Assembly: GCA_014529385.2 (NCBI GenBank)
Contig: CM043968.1
Span: 30,289,013-30,353,012, forward strand
Direction of reading: 5' to 3'
DNA from: Adiantum capillus-veneris
Lineage: Eukaryota > Streptophyta > Polypodiopsida > Polypodiales > Pteridaceae
DNA length: 64,000 bases
Shown here: positions 30,795-43,639 of the stretch, piece by piece
How the letters are laid out: each line of letters starts with the position of its first letter
Numbering within the stretch: position 1 is the stretch's first letter
Position numbers and translations under genes: made by a program
The notes under the pieces: model-generated
Database searches by the model: none
The model's input: the letters and a program-made list of their open reading frames with translations, nothing else
What the model was told of the DNA's origin: nothing

Positions 30795-33745
30795 TGTTTT
30801 TTTTTTTTTTCAAAACTCACAATTGTGAGTGGATAGTATTAACATCAGAAATATACATCAACCTCAAGCTCAGACCGAAGCTCAGACCGAGCCTTGAGGG
30901 TTAGAGGATTACAAGTTCTCTGCTTGGCAGAGCAACCGCTACTCCTAGGCTTTACTTATTACAAGATGTCATCATGATCTATATGGTTCTGGACCAGTCC
31001 TCTGAGGCTTGTTTTCCTCTGATCATATGGATCGTCACTCTGCTCTCTTGTATGATTTCACAAAAACTTGCCACAGCCAGATCCCCCTCAAACACTCGGC
31101 GGTTCCTTGCTTGCCAAATATGGTGAAAGAAGTAGTACCTGATTATTTGAGTGCAAACCATAATTGCGGGACTTCCCATCCTGTTACTACCAAAGATCAG
31201 ATCATTCTTGAAGAACTTAATTTGCCAAGTCCTTTGAATCCACTTGCATATTTTCCCAGCCAGGCCACTGATAGCTTGGCATCCCATGAACAGGTGGGCT
31301 AGGTCTTCACTAGCTATCGTGCACCCCGAGCAACGAGAAGACCCGATTCCACTTTCTTGTATCTTTACGCCCGTTGGCAAAGCACCCCACATCACTTTCC
31401 ACAAAAAAACCTTCATATAATGAGGCCACCTTGGCTTCCAGATCTTCTCCATGACTTCCTCCCACTGTTTTTCCATCCAGTGCCTCTTCCATAACTTGTT
31501 GAGGGGGCTACACCAGTTCTCCTCGTGCATTAGTGCATGGTAAATGCCTTTAGAATGAGGTTTCCAGAAGAGGCTACTCTCGGGCCATCTCCAAGCATCC
31601 CACTCAAAATTGGATTCACAAATTGGCATCACCACCTTATCAAGCTCCTTTAACACCCTGTAGACTAGTAAGATCTCAAAGCCATTCAGTTGATAATGAG
31701 TTGCTATAGAGTCGACAGTTTTCCAGCACTTATTGTTACCATCCCAGAATTGCTTCAGTCGAACGAGCCCCTTATTATTCACATTCCTGGCTATTTCTAC
31801 CCAATAGGGGCTTTGTGGCGGCCCCAATATTTTAGAGAGCCAAGGGGACCAGTGCAAAATGGAGTTCTTGAAGTATCTGGTTTTTTCCCCCCATTCCAAA
31901 ACCTCAGTTTCTCGTTTGCACTTCCTCACCAGTTCCCCTGAGAGTCCACCAGAACTAATATTAGACCACTTCGGGGCGAGAAGTTTGTCGTGCATCACAA
32001 CCCCCTTCCACTTTCCCCCTTTCGATCCCAGATTAGCTGCATCAAGCATTTCCTTGGTCATGATAGCCCAAGCTTGGTCTTGTTTAGCCAATGAGACCAT
32101 AAATTTGGCACACAAGGCCTTAGCATGGGATATAGGGTTAAGAATGCCGAGCCCTCCTTGGTCTACCGACCGAGCAACTATCTCCCATCTAGCCAGCCCA
32201 CTGCCATGGCCGGGAGGTTTTTGTGTTGTTCTTCCAAAGAAACCTTTTCACTGGTTTTAAGAATTCTTTCCAGTGACACTTGGCCATCTTGAGGACAGGG
32301 CTGAGGAAAGCAATATACGGGATCATATAAGAGTTTATCACTCTAATCCGGCTTTGGAAGGGGAGGAGAACAAACTCCCATCTTCTCATTTTTGAGCTTA
32401 TTTTTTCTAGGACCCATTGAAATCTTTGCTTGTGGGTTACGTCCACCCCTACGGGAGCTCCCAGGTGTTTGAACACACTTCCTTTTGAAATAATCTCTTC
32501 TGTCCACACTGAAGGGTCAAATGTTTGTACAATCTCCAGAGCTCTCCTGACCACTTGAGGGCATGCCTTCAAGAATAGGAGAGAATCATCTTCGAACATC
32601 TTGGCCAGTAGCTGGTCATTGCCCGGTAATGCTAGGCCTTGAATCTCTCCCCGCGCAGCACTGTCTTTGAGCATCGTAATGAGAGGATGCGACCTGATGG
32701 CGAATAGTAAGGGGGCCAGGGGACATCCTTGCTTTATAGACCTTTTAACCTCAAAAGAGCCCACAATTCTATCGTTGAACAAGAGCTCTGATTGGCTGCC
32801 AACGCCTAGTGTGCGTATGAGGCGACACAGGCGAGGCCCAAAGCCCAGAGCTCCCATGACTTCTTCTATATAGGACCATTCGATTCTATCATAGGCTTTG
32901 TCAAGGTCCAGCTGCAATAAGATGCACTCTTGCTTGGAGAAGGATGCATACTCAATTCCTACCATTGCTGCCAAGATATTGTCATATATAGACCTCCCTT
33001 TAATGAACCCATGTTGGTGGGGAGAAATGATCCGACTTAGCAAGGGGGCAAGTCTGAGAGCTATTGCCTTGGCAATGACTTTGTATGCTACTGACATCAT
33101 CGTGATGGGACGCCAATGTTTGAGTTGAGAGCAGCATATTTTTTTGGGGATGGGCTTGATAAGCCCTCTCTTAACACTGGCATCCAGCGACTCTTCGGAC
33201 ACCGCTTGATTGGCCATCCGTGTGACTGGACCCTTGAGATCATCCCAAAATTCCCTAAAGAACTTAGCCGTCAGTCCATCCCAACCGGGGGACTTTTCAT
33301 TCCCAAGAGCTTTTAGTGCCTCTGAGCATTCCTCTTCAGAGAAGGCCACTTCCATGCGGTTGGCTTCCTCCTGGGGAACCTTCTTTTCAACACTCCCAAT
33401 TAAAGACGCTCGGGCTGCTTCCACTTCCTGAGATTGGGTCTCTGGCTGGCCGATAATCTGGCTGAGATAGTTGAGCATATGTCCAGCCATCTCATCTTGG
33501 TTTTGAGTTGCATTTCCTTTCTCATCATCGAGCACTTGCACGCAGCCTCGACTCTTCCTTATCTTCAGAGCCCTAAAGAAATGTGCTTGGTTAGCAGGCT
33601 CTGGTTGAAGGAACGTTTCCCTAGAGAGAAATCTTGCCTTCTTGATTTCCTCCAGTTGTTTGTTGGCCAGGTGTGATTTAGCCTCAAGCCATCGCTTGTG
33701 CTCATCCTCGGTAGCCAGTCCGGCAGCCTTCCTTGAGGAAAGATG
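30795..33745 (-). pseudogene. 5'-truncated plant L1-type LINE ORF2 (RT and zf-RVT)
   Basis: The minus-strand frame 33781-32189 holds the reverse transcriptase: SEEECSEALKALGNEKSPGW, PIPKK, WRPITMMSVAYKVIAKAI, HQHGFIKGRSIYDNI, LQLDLDKAYDRIEW and KQGCPLAPLLF. The catalytic box reads FEDD rather than FADD (about 32598). After a frameshift near 32150 the frame 32115-30979 continues to a C-terminal zf-RVT domain (W..LPTGVKI, SSRCSGC..ASEDLAHLFMGC). The 3'UTR ends in the palindrome 30815-30830 and a poly(A) tail. The endonuclease is absent; homology starts near AAGLATEDEHKRW. Relative to the LINE at 61.6-64 kb about 25 residues are missing between EIVQT and FDPSVW, so the copy cannot be active. Confidence 0.85.
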
Positions 33746-33749
33746 TATA

Positions 33750-33948
33750 TATATAAAGCTATGTATAGCTTTAAAATCCATAATGTCTGAAATTCACCCA
33801 TTAGTAGGTGTTGAACCCAATTTTTTTTATGGGAGTCTATCAAGATCCCTCGTTGTGATCAAAAGACGAAAGGCAACGTATTCTTTTCTCTTTGCACATG
33901 GACGTAGTGCCATGTAGATATTTCTCTCTCTTACTCTAGGTCGGTCCT

Positions 33949-33982
<34 letters not shown>

Positions 33983-34440
33983 AGGTCCACATCCCACACA
34001 AATTTCTCTCCCTCTCTATCTTTATCTCGCTCTGGCATGCTACACTACAACCTACGGCTCTTCTTGTCCTACATCATCTGATGTAGCAAGGCATATGTGA
34101 TCTCTTGCATAGCTTCATCTCATGCCCTGTTTCATTTCCTGCATCTGTCGTGGCTCACAAAGAGCAGATTGTATGCACAAGACAAGCATGAGGGAGGAGC
34201 TCCTATGGGAGGTTAGCCAAGAAAGGCTCACTTAAATGGGAGTGTATGAGACTAGGAGAGGTTTGACGGTGTGCAGTAGACGAGGGGAGCCGTTGTGTGC
34301 AAGCAAAGGGGAGGTGCCATGTGCAAGGACAAATCCAAAGAGAGAGGGATAAATTTTTTTGCTTGCGCCATGTCATGAGTGGGACAGAGCAGGCTGAGTA
34401 GAATCATACCATTTTAGCCTAGTCCCCCCAAGGCACATGT
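33750..34440. other. No gene recognised
   Basis: Mixed sequence with a GT tract at 33955-33983. It may be the body of the element whose tail lies at 34471, but I cannot show this. Confidence 0.4.
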
Positions 34441-34470
34441 AGTGCTTGTGGGAGTATATAAATTCTCTCA

Positions 34471-34500
34471 ACTTACAATTGTGAGTATGGCCCAAAAAGA
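34471..34500 (+). mobile_element. LINE-type 3' tail variant
   Basis: ACTTACAATTGTGAGT, then ATGGCCCAAAAAG. One substitution from the consensus palindrome; it shares TATGGC with the copy at 12905. Confidence 0.5.
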
Positions 34501-35110
34501 ACAAGTGAAAGGGTCACGACGGCTTTCAAAAACAATAAGAAAGTGATAATAAATTTAGGTTGAATTAAACTCGTATCAGTCTTTGGGAAAGGATTGCCTC
34601 AGCTTAGTCTTGAGCCGATTGAAAATCGAGACTAGCTAGTTGCAAACCATGATAAACAAAAGAAAAACCGATAAAATATTTGAGAAAGTCGTCCAAAAAA
34701 TTCCACAAATCTCAAAAAAATTGCTAGTATTTCCGGTTTTCTTTTGTGTGAGAAGGAAACTCGATTAGCAACCGCTGAATAAAAGAGACTTTCTCTAATG
34801 TTAACACTCATTGGAATCAAGCTATAAAATGCAAGAAATGTAAAGCCATGTGAAGTGAAATGAAAGGTGAAATAAAAAGAACTAATTAATATGTGTCTGT
34901 GTGTATAGAATTTTTTAGAATTATGCAAGGTGAAGCTTCACTTTAGCATTCTAAAACAATAGAATGCAAAAAAGAACATATATGTGTGTGTGTGTAAAAC
35001 TTACTAAAATTATGCAAGGTGAAGCTTCACTTTAGCATTCTAAAATAATAGAATGCAAGAAAAATAAAGACATGTCAGGATGTGAAATGAAAGGTAAGTC
35101 TCCATCATGC
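34490..35110 (+). repeat. Diverged third copy of the 1-kb block
   Basis: It follows 26700-27380 in order: ACAAGTGAAA.GGTCA, GAAAATCGAGACTA, TTGCTAGTATTTC.GGTTTTC, AGCTTCA.TTTAGCA. The last part (GCAAGGTGAAGCTTCACTTT) is present twice. Confidence 0.6.
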
Positions 35111-35379
35111 ACTAAAAACAATGAAAGTCTCCCTTACCGAGCACAACACTAAGGGTTTCTTTTAGAAAGCCAAAAAGAATCATACAATTTAAGCCAAGGA
35201 TGCACACAAGAAACCACGAACATTCCTTAAAATGCAACAAGTACGTAGCCAAAACTACTTTTTTACAAACCATTAATTAATTAGTTTTGGGAGGGGGAGG
35301 GGAAGAAAGGAAAAGGGAAGGGTGGGGAAAAAAAGCAAAAGGAGAAAGGGGGGGTAGGGGGGGGTATTTGTTTTTTTTA

Positions 35380-35540
35380 GTGCTTAAGGGAGCCCTAAGG
35401 GCAGCCAAGGCGAATAGCCTAGTGGTTAAGCTTGTCTTTTTAGTGTCTACGTGTTGAGGTCAAATCCTAGGGATTAAGGGTGCTTTTGAAGCTAACTCGA
35501 GATGCTGAAGCATCTTGGAAAGATACTATGTATTGAAAAG
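35380..35540 (+). mobile_element. tRNA-derived SINE
   Basis: A box ATAGCCTAGTGGTTAAGC (near 35415) and B box GAGGTCAAATCCTAGG (near 35457). The body CTGAAGCATCTTGGAAAG resembles the SINE at 28930. Confidence 0.65.
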
Positions 35541-35579
35541 TGAAAGTTGGAGCCAGTAGGTAGCACTTTAGCTTAAGTG

Positions 35580-36071
35580 ATTATGTAGTACCAACGTCTT
35601 CATTAGATGGAATCCAAAGAGACTCCCTTGGCACGGGAGAAGAAAGAGGAGTCTCTCTCTTAATCTCTTAAGACATCACTTAAGTTTTTTACCTTTTAGT
35701 TATATTCATCTCATTTGGTGTGGACGACTGTAATGTATGCTGCAAGAAAATCTTTGAGATGAAATCTAAGCCAACAAAATTTTATATCTTCGAAGATGCA
35801 TGCTTGAGATAAAAACAAAAACGCAAAATCAGGCGACATGGTAGGAATGGATTGAGCAAGGGCTAAAGCTAGGTGATCAAGGACAAGAGGGGACAAGGAG
35901 TCGTCGATGTGTGTGTTGCCAGGTGGTGGGCAAGACCACGTAGGGTTGTGCAGTGCGTGGACAGGGGAGGAGGACGAGCGAGGGACACAGACAAGGTAGG
36001 GGATGGCAACATGTGCCAGCACATGTGGTGCCTTCGTCACTATCTAGAAGCTACAAAGTTGGCAACACAAG

Positions 36072-36120
<49 letters not shown>

Positions 36121-37105
36121 GTAGTGATTGATTGAAGGTGGAAGTGCAAGCACAGGTGTGGAGGTGAGAGCACCCTGTAGGTAATCAAGGGGTTTTGTTC
36201 ATGGCTGGTGTGGATCTCATGTGGGAAAAACAAGCTAGGCAAAGGCATGAACGCAAACACTGGAGTTTGCCACTGGTGAGGTTTCTTCGGTAAGGAGTGT
36301 CTTGATGGTTTTGTTGCTACTCTCAGCACCCTGCAGTTGAAGGGATGTTGCGAGGGCTTCTTTGCATCGTGTGCAGACAGAGCGAATAGGTAGTGCCAAC
36401 GTTCGAATTAGACAAAATCTAAAGAGATCCCTTGGCTTGGGACTAGGCGATGCCTGCGTGCAATCTCTCTTCGTTAATGCACAGCCCATGCTATATTGGT
36501 ACTCATCTGCGGGCATCACTCGAGCGGAGGCAAAGACTCGATAGTCAAGGAGAGGCATGAAGAGGGGGGTGGAAGCACCCTGCAAGTGAAGCGGATGCAT
36601 TGGCTTCTATGTATCTCGCGTGGGCAAAGCAAGGCTAAAGGAAATGAACTGGGTGGATCACGAAGGGGTGGGAGAACCCTCAAGGTGAAAGAGATGCACT
36701 GACGAGTTCTCTACATCGTGCACGATGGAATTTTTGGGAATTTATGACAAAATGTCTTACAACCAGGGGCATTTTGGGCATTTTGGAAAATTTGAAGGAC
36801 ATTTTGAGAATTTATGACAAAATGTGGGGGGTATTTTGAGAAATTTTAAAATTTGAGGGGTATTAAAATAAAAGGAAAGGGTGAGAGGGAAGAAAAGAGA
36901 AGAGAAAGAAGGAGGGGAGGGGGCCACATTACTCTTCTTTTCAATGTTAAGGGCACCACAAAAGCCACGATAGGCTTCTAGCTTAGTGATGGGTTCAAAT
37001 ATTGAAAGTTGAAGTTATGAGTGGTTTTGTGCAGCCTTTGAAATGCAAAGTGGGTGGAGTATCTTGTATAGATTCCACATAAAGAATTGAAGTAGAGCAA
37101 AATAG
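35580..37105 (-). repeat. Left arm of a 1.5-kb inverted repeat pair
   Basis: The reverse complement matches 50507-52000 in order, including a 109-codon frame (35711-36040, minus) almost identical to one at 51559-51888, plus strand. Both carry a CT/GA microsatellite at the same place (36073-36118). It also contains a MITE-family piece (36725-36865) and a SINE-like end (36957-37105). The long frame is conserved only because the copies are young; I see no domain in it. Confidence 0.8.
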
Positions 37106-38600
37106 TGTAGTATGAATGATGATGATTAACATATCATTTGGAAGGAATGTCTCTCCAGAAGAGTTGACGTTCATTTGCATTGCTTAGACAAATCACAAGT
37201 TATTTTGTACTTGGCCGAGATTTAAGAGATTAGGTTAAGTAAGCCTTCCCCTTGTATACAAACCCTTAAAGAATTGCTTTGATCAAAATACGTCACTTCT
37301 ATATGCTTTTATGTATAATTGATGAAAAAACAACTTGAGTTTGGATTTGTTCTTTTGCAGTGACATTTGAGAAAGTTTCTGCAGGAGTTCCAACAATTCC
37401 TGAAAAACCTCTATGAATTTTTCTTGGCCCATGAGGGAAAGCCCTTTGATGCGAGCAATAATTGAAGAACTTGAACGTTTCTTACTATCTACAGTAGATA
37501 GCTTAGTCTGTACAGGCTCCAAAACAACATATTGGGATAAAAGATGCTTTGAATGTAGCACTAGGTTTAAGACCACAAACATGAGAAGTAGTGTAGGTAA
37601 CATTCAGCATGATAGCAGAAGAAAATGTGGCAGTCAACATGTTGGCAGAAGTTATAGAAGGGATGACGATGGAAGAACACATACTAGTAGAAAGGTGGTG
37701 GAACAATGTAAGGAAGGTCTAGGAGCCGATCCATCCCAGAGTGTGCTTTGGTGTAGACGATCAATACCAAAGGTACACTTATATTCCGTATTTTGATTTC
37801 TTCTATGTGATCTTATAAGTACTTAGATTACATCGTGTACACATTAAAACAATGAATTTACAACATTTTTATTGAAAATGTTGTAGATGGAGGGGAGAAG
37901 GTCTGAAATTTTTTTTTGTTATGTGCAACAAAAGGACACATGGACAATACACTACAACATGGTAACATAGAATGATGCACATCTTTATAAAACATTAGCA
38001 ATGAGTTCTTCCTTGTACAACCATAATATTATTACAATAAAAAAGTCCCTCCAACATTGGAGGAGAAGCATAAGTTCCCCTTCAACACTCGAGGGGATAA
38101 AAGTGGCAGGGGACGGACACATTCCCTACGATATATAAATGTGAAGAACAATGCCAACTCCATACGCATGGTTTTTAATTTTTGTAATGGACACAAGCAT
38201 CGCAATGCATGAAATCCACCCTTATTGTAATGTGAAAATTTTCACTTCTATACATCTTTTAACGAAAAATCTCATTTGTGATGCGAGGTCATAGAGTTTT
38301 TGGCCAAAGCTTCAAAGAGAGATGCTATGGAGCCATCATCACAAGCTATGCCATGTGGTAAAATCCACACCTCCATCACTTTTTACTTCTTACCATATCT
38401 ATACTTCTATTATGCAGCTTAAATTTTTCAAGCTCTAACAGCCCCTCCAGGTGTCGCTTCCTCCTTACTTCTCCAAAAGCTTTCAGCTCCAATAAAGGGC
38501 TTTCAAATAAAAAATGCTTTCAACTCAAAAGGGCTTTCAAATCAAAAGCTTTCAACTCAAAAAAAATCTAGAGAGGGAAAGAGAGCCTTTCAAAACAATG
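37106..38600. other. No gene recognised
   Basis: AT-rich with one 127-codon plus-strand frame (37413-37796) that has no recognisable domain. A short run of CTTTCAA(C/A)TCAAAA repeats lies at 38500-38560. Confidence 0.45.
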
Positions 38601-38697
38601 CACGTTGAGTTTTGCTTCGTCAATTGTCAGTACCGTGTCCATTGATTGCGCGTTGCACTGTGACGTGCACCAGATCAAACCGAGCGTGGGTTTGTGC

Positions 38698-38789
<92 letters not shown>

Positions 38790-38884
38790 CTCAACAAATT
38801 GGCCCTTGTGTGAAAGAGCGAGAGTATGAATTCCATCAGCACGTCGACGTCAGTCAGTTTTGTGTGTGTGACTGTGTGTGTGTG

Positions 38885-38935
<51 letters not shown>

Positions 38936-39062
38936 TACTCTACAGCATGGCCGACGTCTCACAACACGGCCCTATGCATGAATGTGTGAGAGAGAAATAC
39001 ATCGACGTCTCAAGAATCCCATCTAATCAGCATGGCCTTATGCGCCTTCAGACCATGAGGTT

Positions 39063-39123
<61 letters not shown>

Positions 39124-39128
39124 GCACG

Positions 39129-39172
<44 letters not shown>

Positions 39173-39344
39173 AAGGTTGCAACTTGCACCGATTTGGAAG
39201 TCGGGTCTGTGTTTGTGTGTGCAACTGCATCCATCCACTGCATCGTTGAGCTGGTCCTCGGACTATTGAGTGGGTGCGTGTGTGAGACAATGAGAAACAC
39301 CTTTACACCACACGTAGTGCTGACTAGCAGGTTGAGTGCTTGCA

Positions 39345-39438
<94 letters not shown>
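38698..39438. repeat. Cluster of compound microsatellites
   Basis: (GT)n(GA)n at 38700-38786 and 38865-38932, (CT)n...(CA)n at 39067-39171, and (CG)n(GA)n at 39345-39438. The long Ser-Leu, Arg-Glu or Cys-Val frames seen here are translations of the dinucleotides, not genes. Confidence 0.95.
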
Positions 39439-39439
<1 letters not shown>

Positions 39440-40320
39440 CCACATGCAGCAAGTTGCGGTCAGACCATATTGACTTATTGTTTTGTTCAAGACTTGCTTG
39501 TGTGTGCATGCCTTGCCATTCCAAAATCCAAAATTGCGACAATTAAAGCTCGGTGGTCCTCCCTCGACAAGTGAACAAGGCGAGAAAATTGCGGGTGATG
39601 AAGGCAAACGACGAGGGGGAACTTTGAAGGCAAGCGATGGAGAGCGGTGGTGGGAGGCAAGAACAAGTGGCAAGTGCCTAACGAAGACAAGCGGCAAGCG
39701 ACGAAGGCGGAAGTGAGTGAATTTCAGCGGCGAACAACAACCCTCGAATTATATTTGAAGGTTCTCACAATGCATTTATCTTTGTGTTTCATGCGTGTGA
39801 CCATCTTGAGGTGTTCTCAAGGTCGAAATGAAAACTTGAAAATTACAATTTTTGACGTAAAAATTGTAATTTTTACACTCAACAGGTCTTTTTCACATTG
39901 CATTGCTCAATTCAAATGTGTTGGCATTCGTGTCAACATGAGAATGTAGGGAATTAAATTGTAGCACATGTGACGGGGTTGAAGGTGTACGCATACGTGA
40001 AACTAAGAACTCATTGTTCCCAGGACGCGTGCGCAAGTATATGCTTTCCTACTTACCGAAGTGCTTGATACACTCCATGTTTGGAAGGCCAAGTCTTGGA
40101 GCCCATTGATTACACGATCCTATTAACAGTTTCAAAATTCTATTTTGTTCAAATATCTATTTCTTAAATCTAGCACTAGGTCTTCTCTCCAGATGTACTT
40201 GTGATATAATCTCTTGGACTACTTCAATTATTGGGTTATGTCCAACATAGGCAGGGCCAAGAAGCTCTTTAATTTTTTCATTTACAAATTGTTAGTAATG
40301 AGAGGAGGTTGAAACAAGGT
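39440..40320. other. No gene recognised
   Basis: A moderately purine-rich stretch (39560-39710) is followed by AT-rich DNA. A short inverted repeat AATTACAATTTTTGACG/CGTAAAAATTGTAATT lies near 39840-39873. Confidence 0.45.
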
Positions 40321-40364
40321 GTTGTGCTTGGCAATGTTTTGGGACATGTAAGTCGAGTGTCGCA

Positions 40365-40450
40365 TAGTCAGAGAAAATAAACTTTAGGGTTTTTTAAAAT
40401 TGAGGATAGTATTGTCAGAGAAAATAAACTTTAAGGTTTTTTAAAATTGA
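40365..40450 (+). repeat. Short tandem duplication, about 55 bp
   Basis: GTCAGAGAAAATAAACTTTA followed by GGTTTTTTAAAATTGA occurs twice in a row. Confidence 0.85.
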
Positions 40451-40757
40451 AGATGTGATTGTTATCATGGGTTGATTGTTTATTGCAATGGTGATGTAAG
40501 TAATGTGGAAAATTTGATGCAAGGAGGCAAAATCGTGATTAGCACGAGGCATGAATGAGGAAAATCTATCGGGGATACATGCAGTCGATCTTAAGGTTAA
40601 TGTGAAACCTTGGGAGTTGCAACTCTTGAAGTGCGCTTGCACGAGGTATTATTTGACGAGTGTGTGTGTGGCTTTGCAAGAAAAGAGTGGGTGGTGGCCA
40701 ATGGGGTGATGATAGGTCATGCGTAACATGTGTTTGTAGGTGGTCGTAGGATCCAGT

Positions 40758-41174
40758 CGGGGTGTTGACATGCTACACGTCATCCTTTTGTGCGTGGAAC
40801 TGCTAATATGCTATGGTTCAATGTTCCTTGGTTGAGTTGGATACCAAGGATTGGTTGTGCATGTAATGACAAGATGTCCTAGGTAGAACTCGGCCAAGGA
40901 TTTTCTGTGGGAAAACTTTGATGGAAAATATATGCGATGGAGTACGACATGACATATGTCGTACTCCATCGCATATACGGGGTGCTGACATGCTACACGT
41001 CATCCTTTTGTGCGTGGAACTGCTAATATGCTATGGTTCAATGTTCCTTGGTTGAGTTGGATACCAAGGATTGGTTGTGCATGTAATGACAAGATGTCCT
41101 AGGTAGAACTCGGCCAAGGATTTTCTGTGGGAAAACTTTGATGGAAAATATATGCGATGGAGTACGACATGACA
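40758..41174 (+). repeat. 197-bp near-identical tandem duplication with palindromic junction
   Basis: Copies 40758-40954 and 40978-41174 (offset 220) differ at one base by eye (GTGTTG against GTGCTG). Between them the end of copy 1 (40929-40950) is followed by its exact 22-bp reverse complement (40956-40977). Confidence 0.9.
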
Positions 41175-41735
41175 TTAATGGATGCCATGTGCTGATGGAC
41201 ATGTAGAGCAATGCAAAATGGAGAAGAGGGACAATGTATAAGGATTGTGGGTTGAGTGTAGGCCAATCAAGGTATCCCTTATGTGGAAACTATGTGTTGA
41301 TGTGCAAGGAAAATGGTTGGAAGCCCTTAGGAGTGATGTACGGGTAGAGATCATGGCGATGAATGCCTACCAAGCAAGTGTATTAGCCAATTGTCTTGAC
41401 ATGGGAATGTTGTGCTTGCCAAGAGAGTGTATGGATTCTGAATAGGCACAAGCTAAGAACATGTCGTAGCTAATGCACAATAATGACATTGAACTAGCCA
41501 TGTTGGCTTTGGGGTGTTCATGGAGATGTGGACAACGTATGTTGGAGCATATGTCTAATCCCTTGGGATATGATTCATGGTGCATATTATCAAAGAATGT
41601 GTTGGGTGTGGTTTTGTGCATGCCGATGTGCATTAATGTAACATTTACAAATGCACCTAGATGTTGTGAATGTTGTCTCTTGGAAAAACGATCCATTGTT
41701 TGTGACATGCATTTTGTTTGAAACAAAATGATGCC
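41175..41735. other. No gene recognised
   Basis: Overlapping frames of 60-120 codons on both strands without domains. Confidence 0.4.
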
Positions 41736-41737
41736 AC

Positions 41738-41761
41738 CCCCCCCCCCCCCCCCCCCCCCCC
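41738..41761 (+). repeat. Poly(C) tract
   Basis: About 24 consecutive C. Confidence 0.95.
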
Positions 41762-41934
41762 AATTAATACAATGATGTTGTTCGATGAACTTTATAATTT
41801 CATTATGTGTGCTTTTGTATTATCATCTCAATTTGGTAAGGATAAACATGCAGGCTTTTGATTTCCCATCTATACGCACTAGTGTTTCACATGAGCAATG
41901 TGGAATAGTATATTACACGACGTCTCGACACAAG

Positions 41935-42080
41935 AAAGTTTTAATGGTGGTGGTGGTCCTAGAAGGGTTTGGGAATGTGGTGAAATATTTTGGAAATAGA
42001 CTTTTGAAAAGTTTTAATGGTGGTGGTGGTCATAGAAGGGTTTGGGAATGTGGTGAAATATTTTGGAAATAGACTTTCGA
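41935..42080 (+). repeat. Two-copy tandem repeat, 73-bp period
   Basis: AAGTTTTAATGGTGGTGGTG through TTTTGGAAATAGACTTT.GAA is repeated with two differences. Confidence 0.9.
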
Positions 42081-42599
42081 AACTAAAAGAGGAATCGGTG
42101 AGTTTGCATGTACATATGTGTGTGTAATCATGCATGCATGTGGTGTCTATGTTTGTGACTTTTCCATTGTGTGCCTTTTATGCTTTATGTAAAGAGAGAT
42201 AGACTCTGAGAGAGAAGTTGAGACTTCGGGGTTTGACTCCCAACTTCCAAAATATGTAGCAAACCAGTGCTCATGTATCCTGGTTTGTAATGTAAATTTC
42301 TCAATCAAAATTTAAAAATCATAGTTGTGATTCAGTTGGACCTTGATTTTCAAGGTAAAAATATGGACATTTTTGTTATAAATCTCAGTAAAAATCCTAG
42401 ATTTTGTCAAAGAAATGTGATTGTCTCATTGCTTTTCTTTTTGAAAACCATGGCAGACAAAATGGTTTTGTTGAGCAATGAAGCAAACCAATATGTAAGC
42501 GCACACCTAAGATGATAACATCACCATGTTATCATACATTTTTTCCAATAAAAACATACTAGGATAATACATAGTAAAAAAAACAAAGAGTGGTTACAA

Positions 42600-42830
42600 C
42601 ATGATGGCATCTTTTCCCCATTAAGATATTGAGTTGTTTTTTAGGGTGTATTATCTGCATGATTGGGGTAGACTAAGATTTCCATCAAGATATTGAGATG
42701 TTTCCTAGGTGTGTGTGCATGTAGTCACAATCATTGTCTCAAGTGGGGTAGACCAACATGTCCATCAAACCTATTGAGATGTTTCCTGTGGGTATGTGTA
42801 TATGGTCCTTATTAAAGGAACAAATTCGCT
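42600..42830 (+). repeat. Degenerate tandem repeat, about 85-100 bp units
   Basis: GGGGTAGAC.AA.AT.TCCATC and TATTGAGATGTTTCCT recur two to three times with heavy divergence. Confidence 0.55.
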
Positions 42831-43106
42831 CCGAGTGGGATAGATCAAGTGTTCGGATGGACTACGTGGTTGTAAATCTACATGGTTAAGGAAACATATT
42901 AATCTGTGGGACCTCTCTCACCATCTTTCCCCTTTCCTTGGTCTTGGATTTCAAGAAAAGGACATTCCAGAAGATGAGACTTACATATTTGTAACTCGGT
43001 AGATATGAGTACATACTTGAGATTTGAGGGAAATTTTCAACCAAGGAGGTCAAAAAAATGTGCTAGCATAGAGGTGAACAATAGGAAACAATCAAGAAGC
43101 ACAAGG

Positions 43107-43140
<34 letters not shown>

Positions 43141-43635
43141 AGAATGCAAAACTTTTTAAATGATAGAGATGACAATGCTTATTTGATGTCTTTCACACTG
43201 CATTTTCTAGATAAAACCTTCTCTTCTCTGGCTCTCTTCTCTCCTATTGGGGTTGTGTCACAAATACAACCTTGGCAAGGTGGCATTCATTATCTTAGAG
43301 TCAAGGTTTTCCATGGGAATATCATTTCTAGAAAGAATTAAAATTGCAAACTTAACAAGTAAGAGAAGTTGTGGAGGTGCATCCAAAAGGTTATGACAGG
43401 GCTGATTGTAACATTTTGTGATTAATACAATTCAAGCATTATCATCGGTAAACATCAAATTGACCTGCGGGACCAATGAAAAATGCTACATGCTTTATGT
43501 TGATTTGATCAATGAATCTTGAGACTTGAAGATTACGGATTTAAGGATGGCAACTAAAAATCCATGAGGGCTAGGAGAGAAAGGTATGTTGGCAATGGTT
43601 GAGGTTAAAATGTGAGAAAAGCAAGCTTAGTGTGA
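42831..43635. other. No gene recognised
   Basis: AT-rich DNA with a GT tract at 43108-43139. Confidence 0.5.
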
Positions 43636-43639
43636 TGAG

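Noticed and set aside
35405..35480. Functional tRNA gene
   Set aside because: A- and B-box-like motifs are present but no cloverleaf or intact acceptor stem could be drawn; repeated copies with a shared tail indicate SINEs.
35711..36040. Conserved 109-codon frame as a real gene
   Set aside because: It is nearly identical at 51559-51888 only because the surrounding non-coding repeat is equally similar. No domain or start context supports translation.
38605..39574. Long Ser-Leu, Arg-Glu, Cys-Val or Thr-His frames
   Set aside because: They are translations of GA, CT, GT and CA dinucleotide tracts in several frames and have no independent support as genes. The same applies at 44.9-46.6 kb, 14.4-14.8 kb and inside both LTRs.
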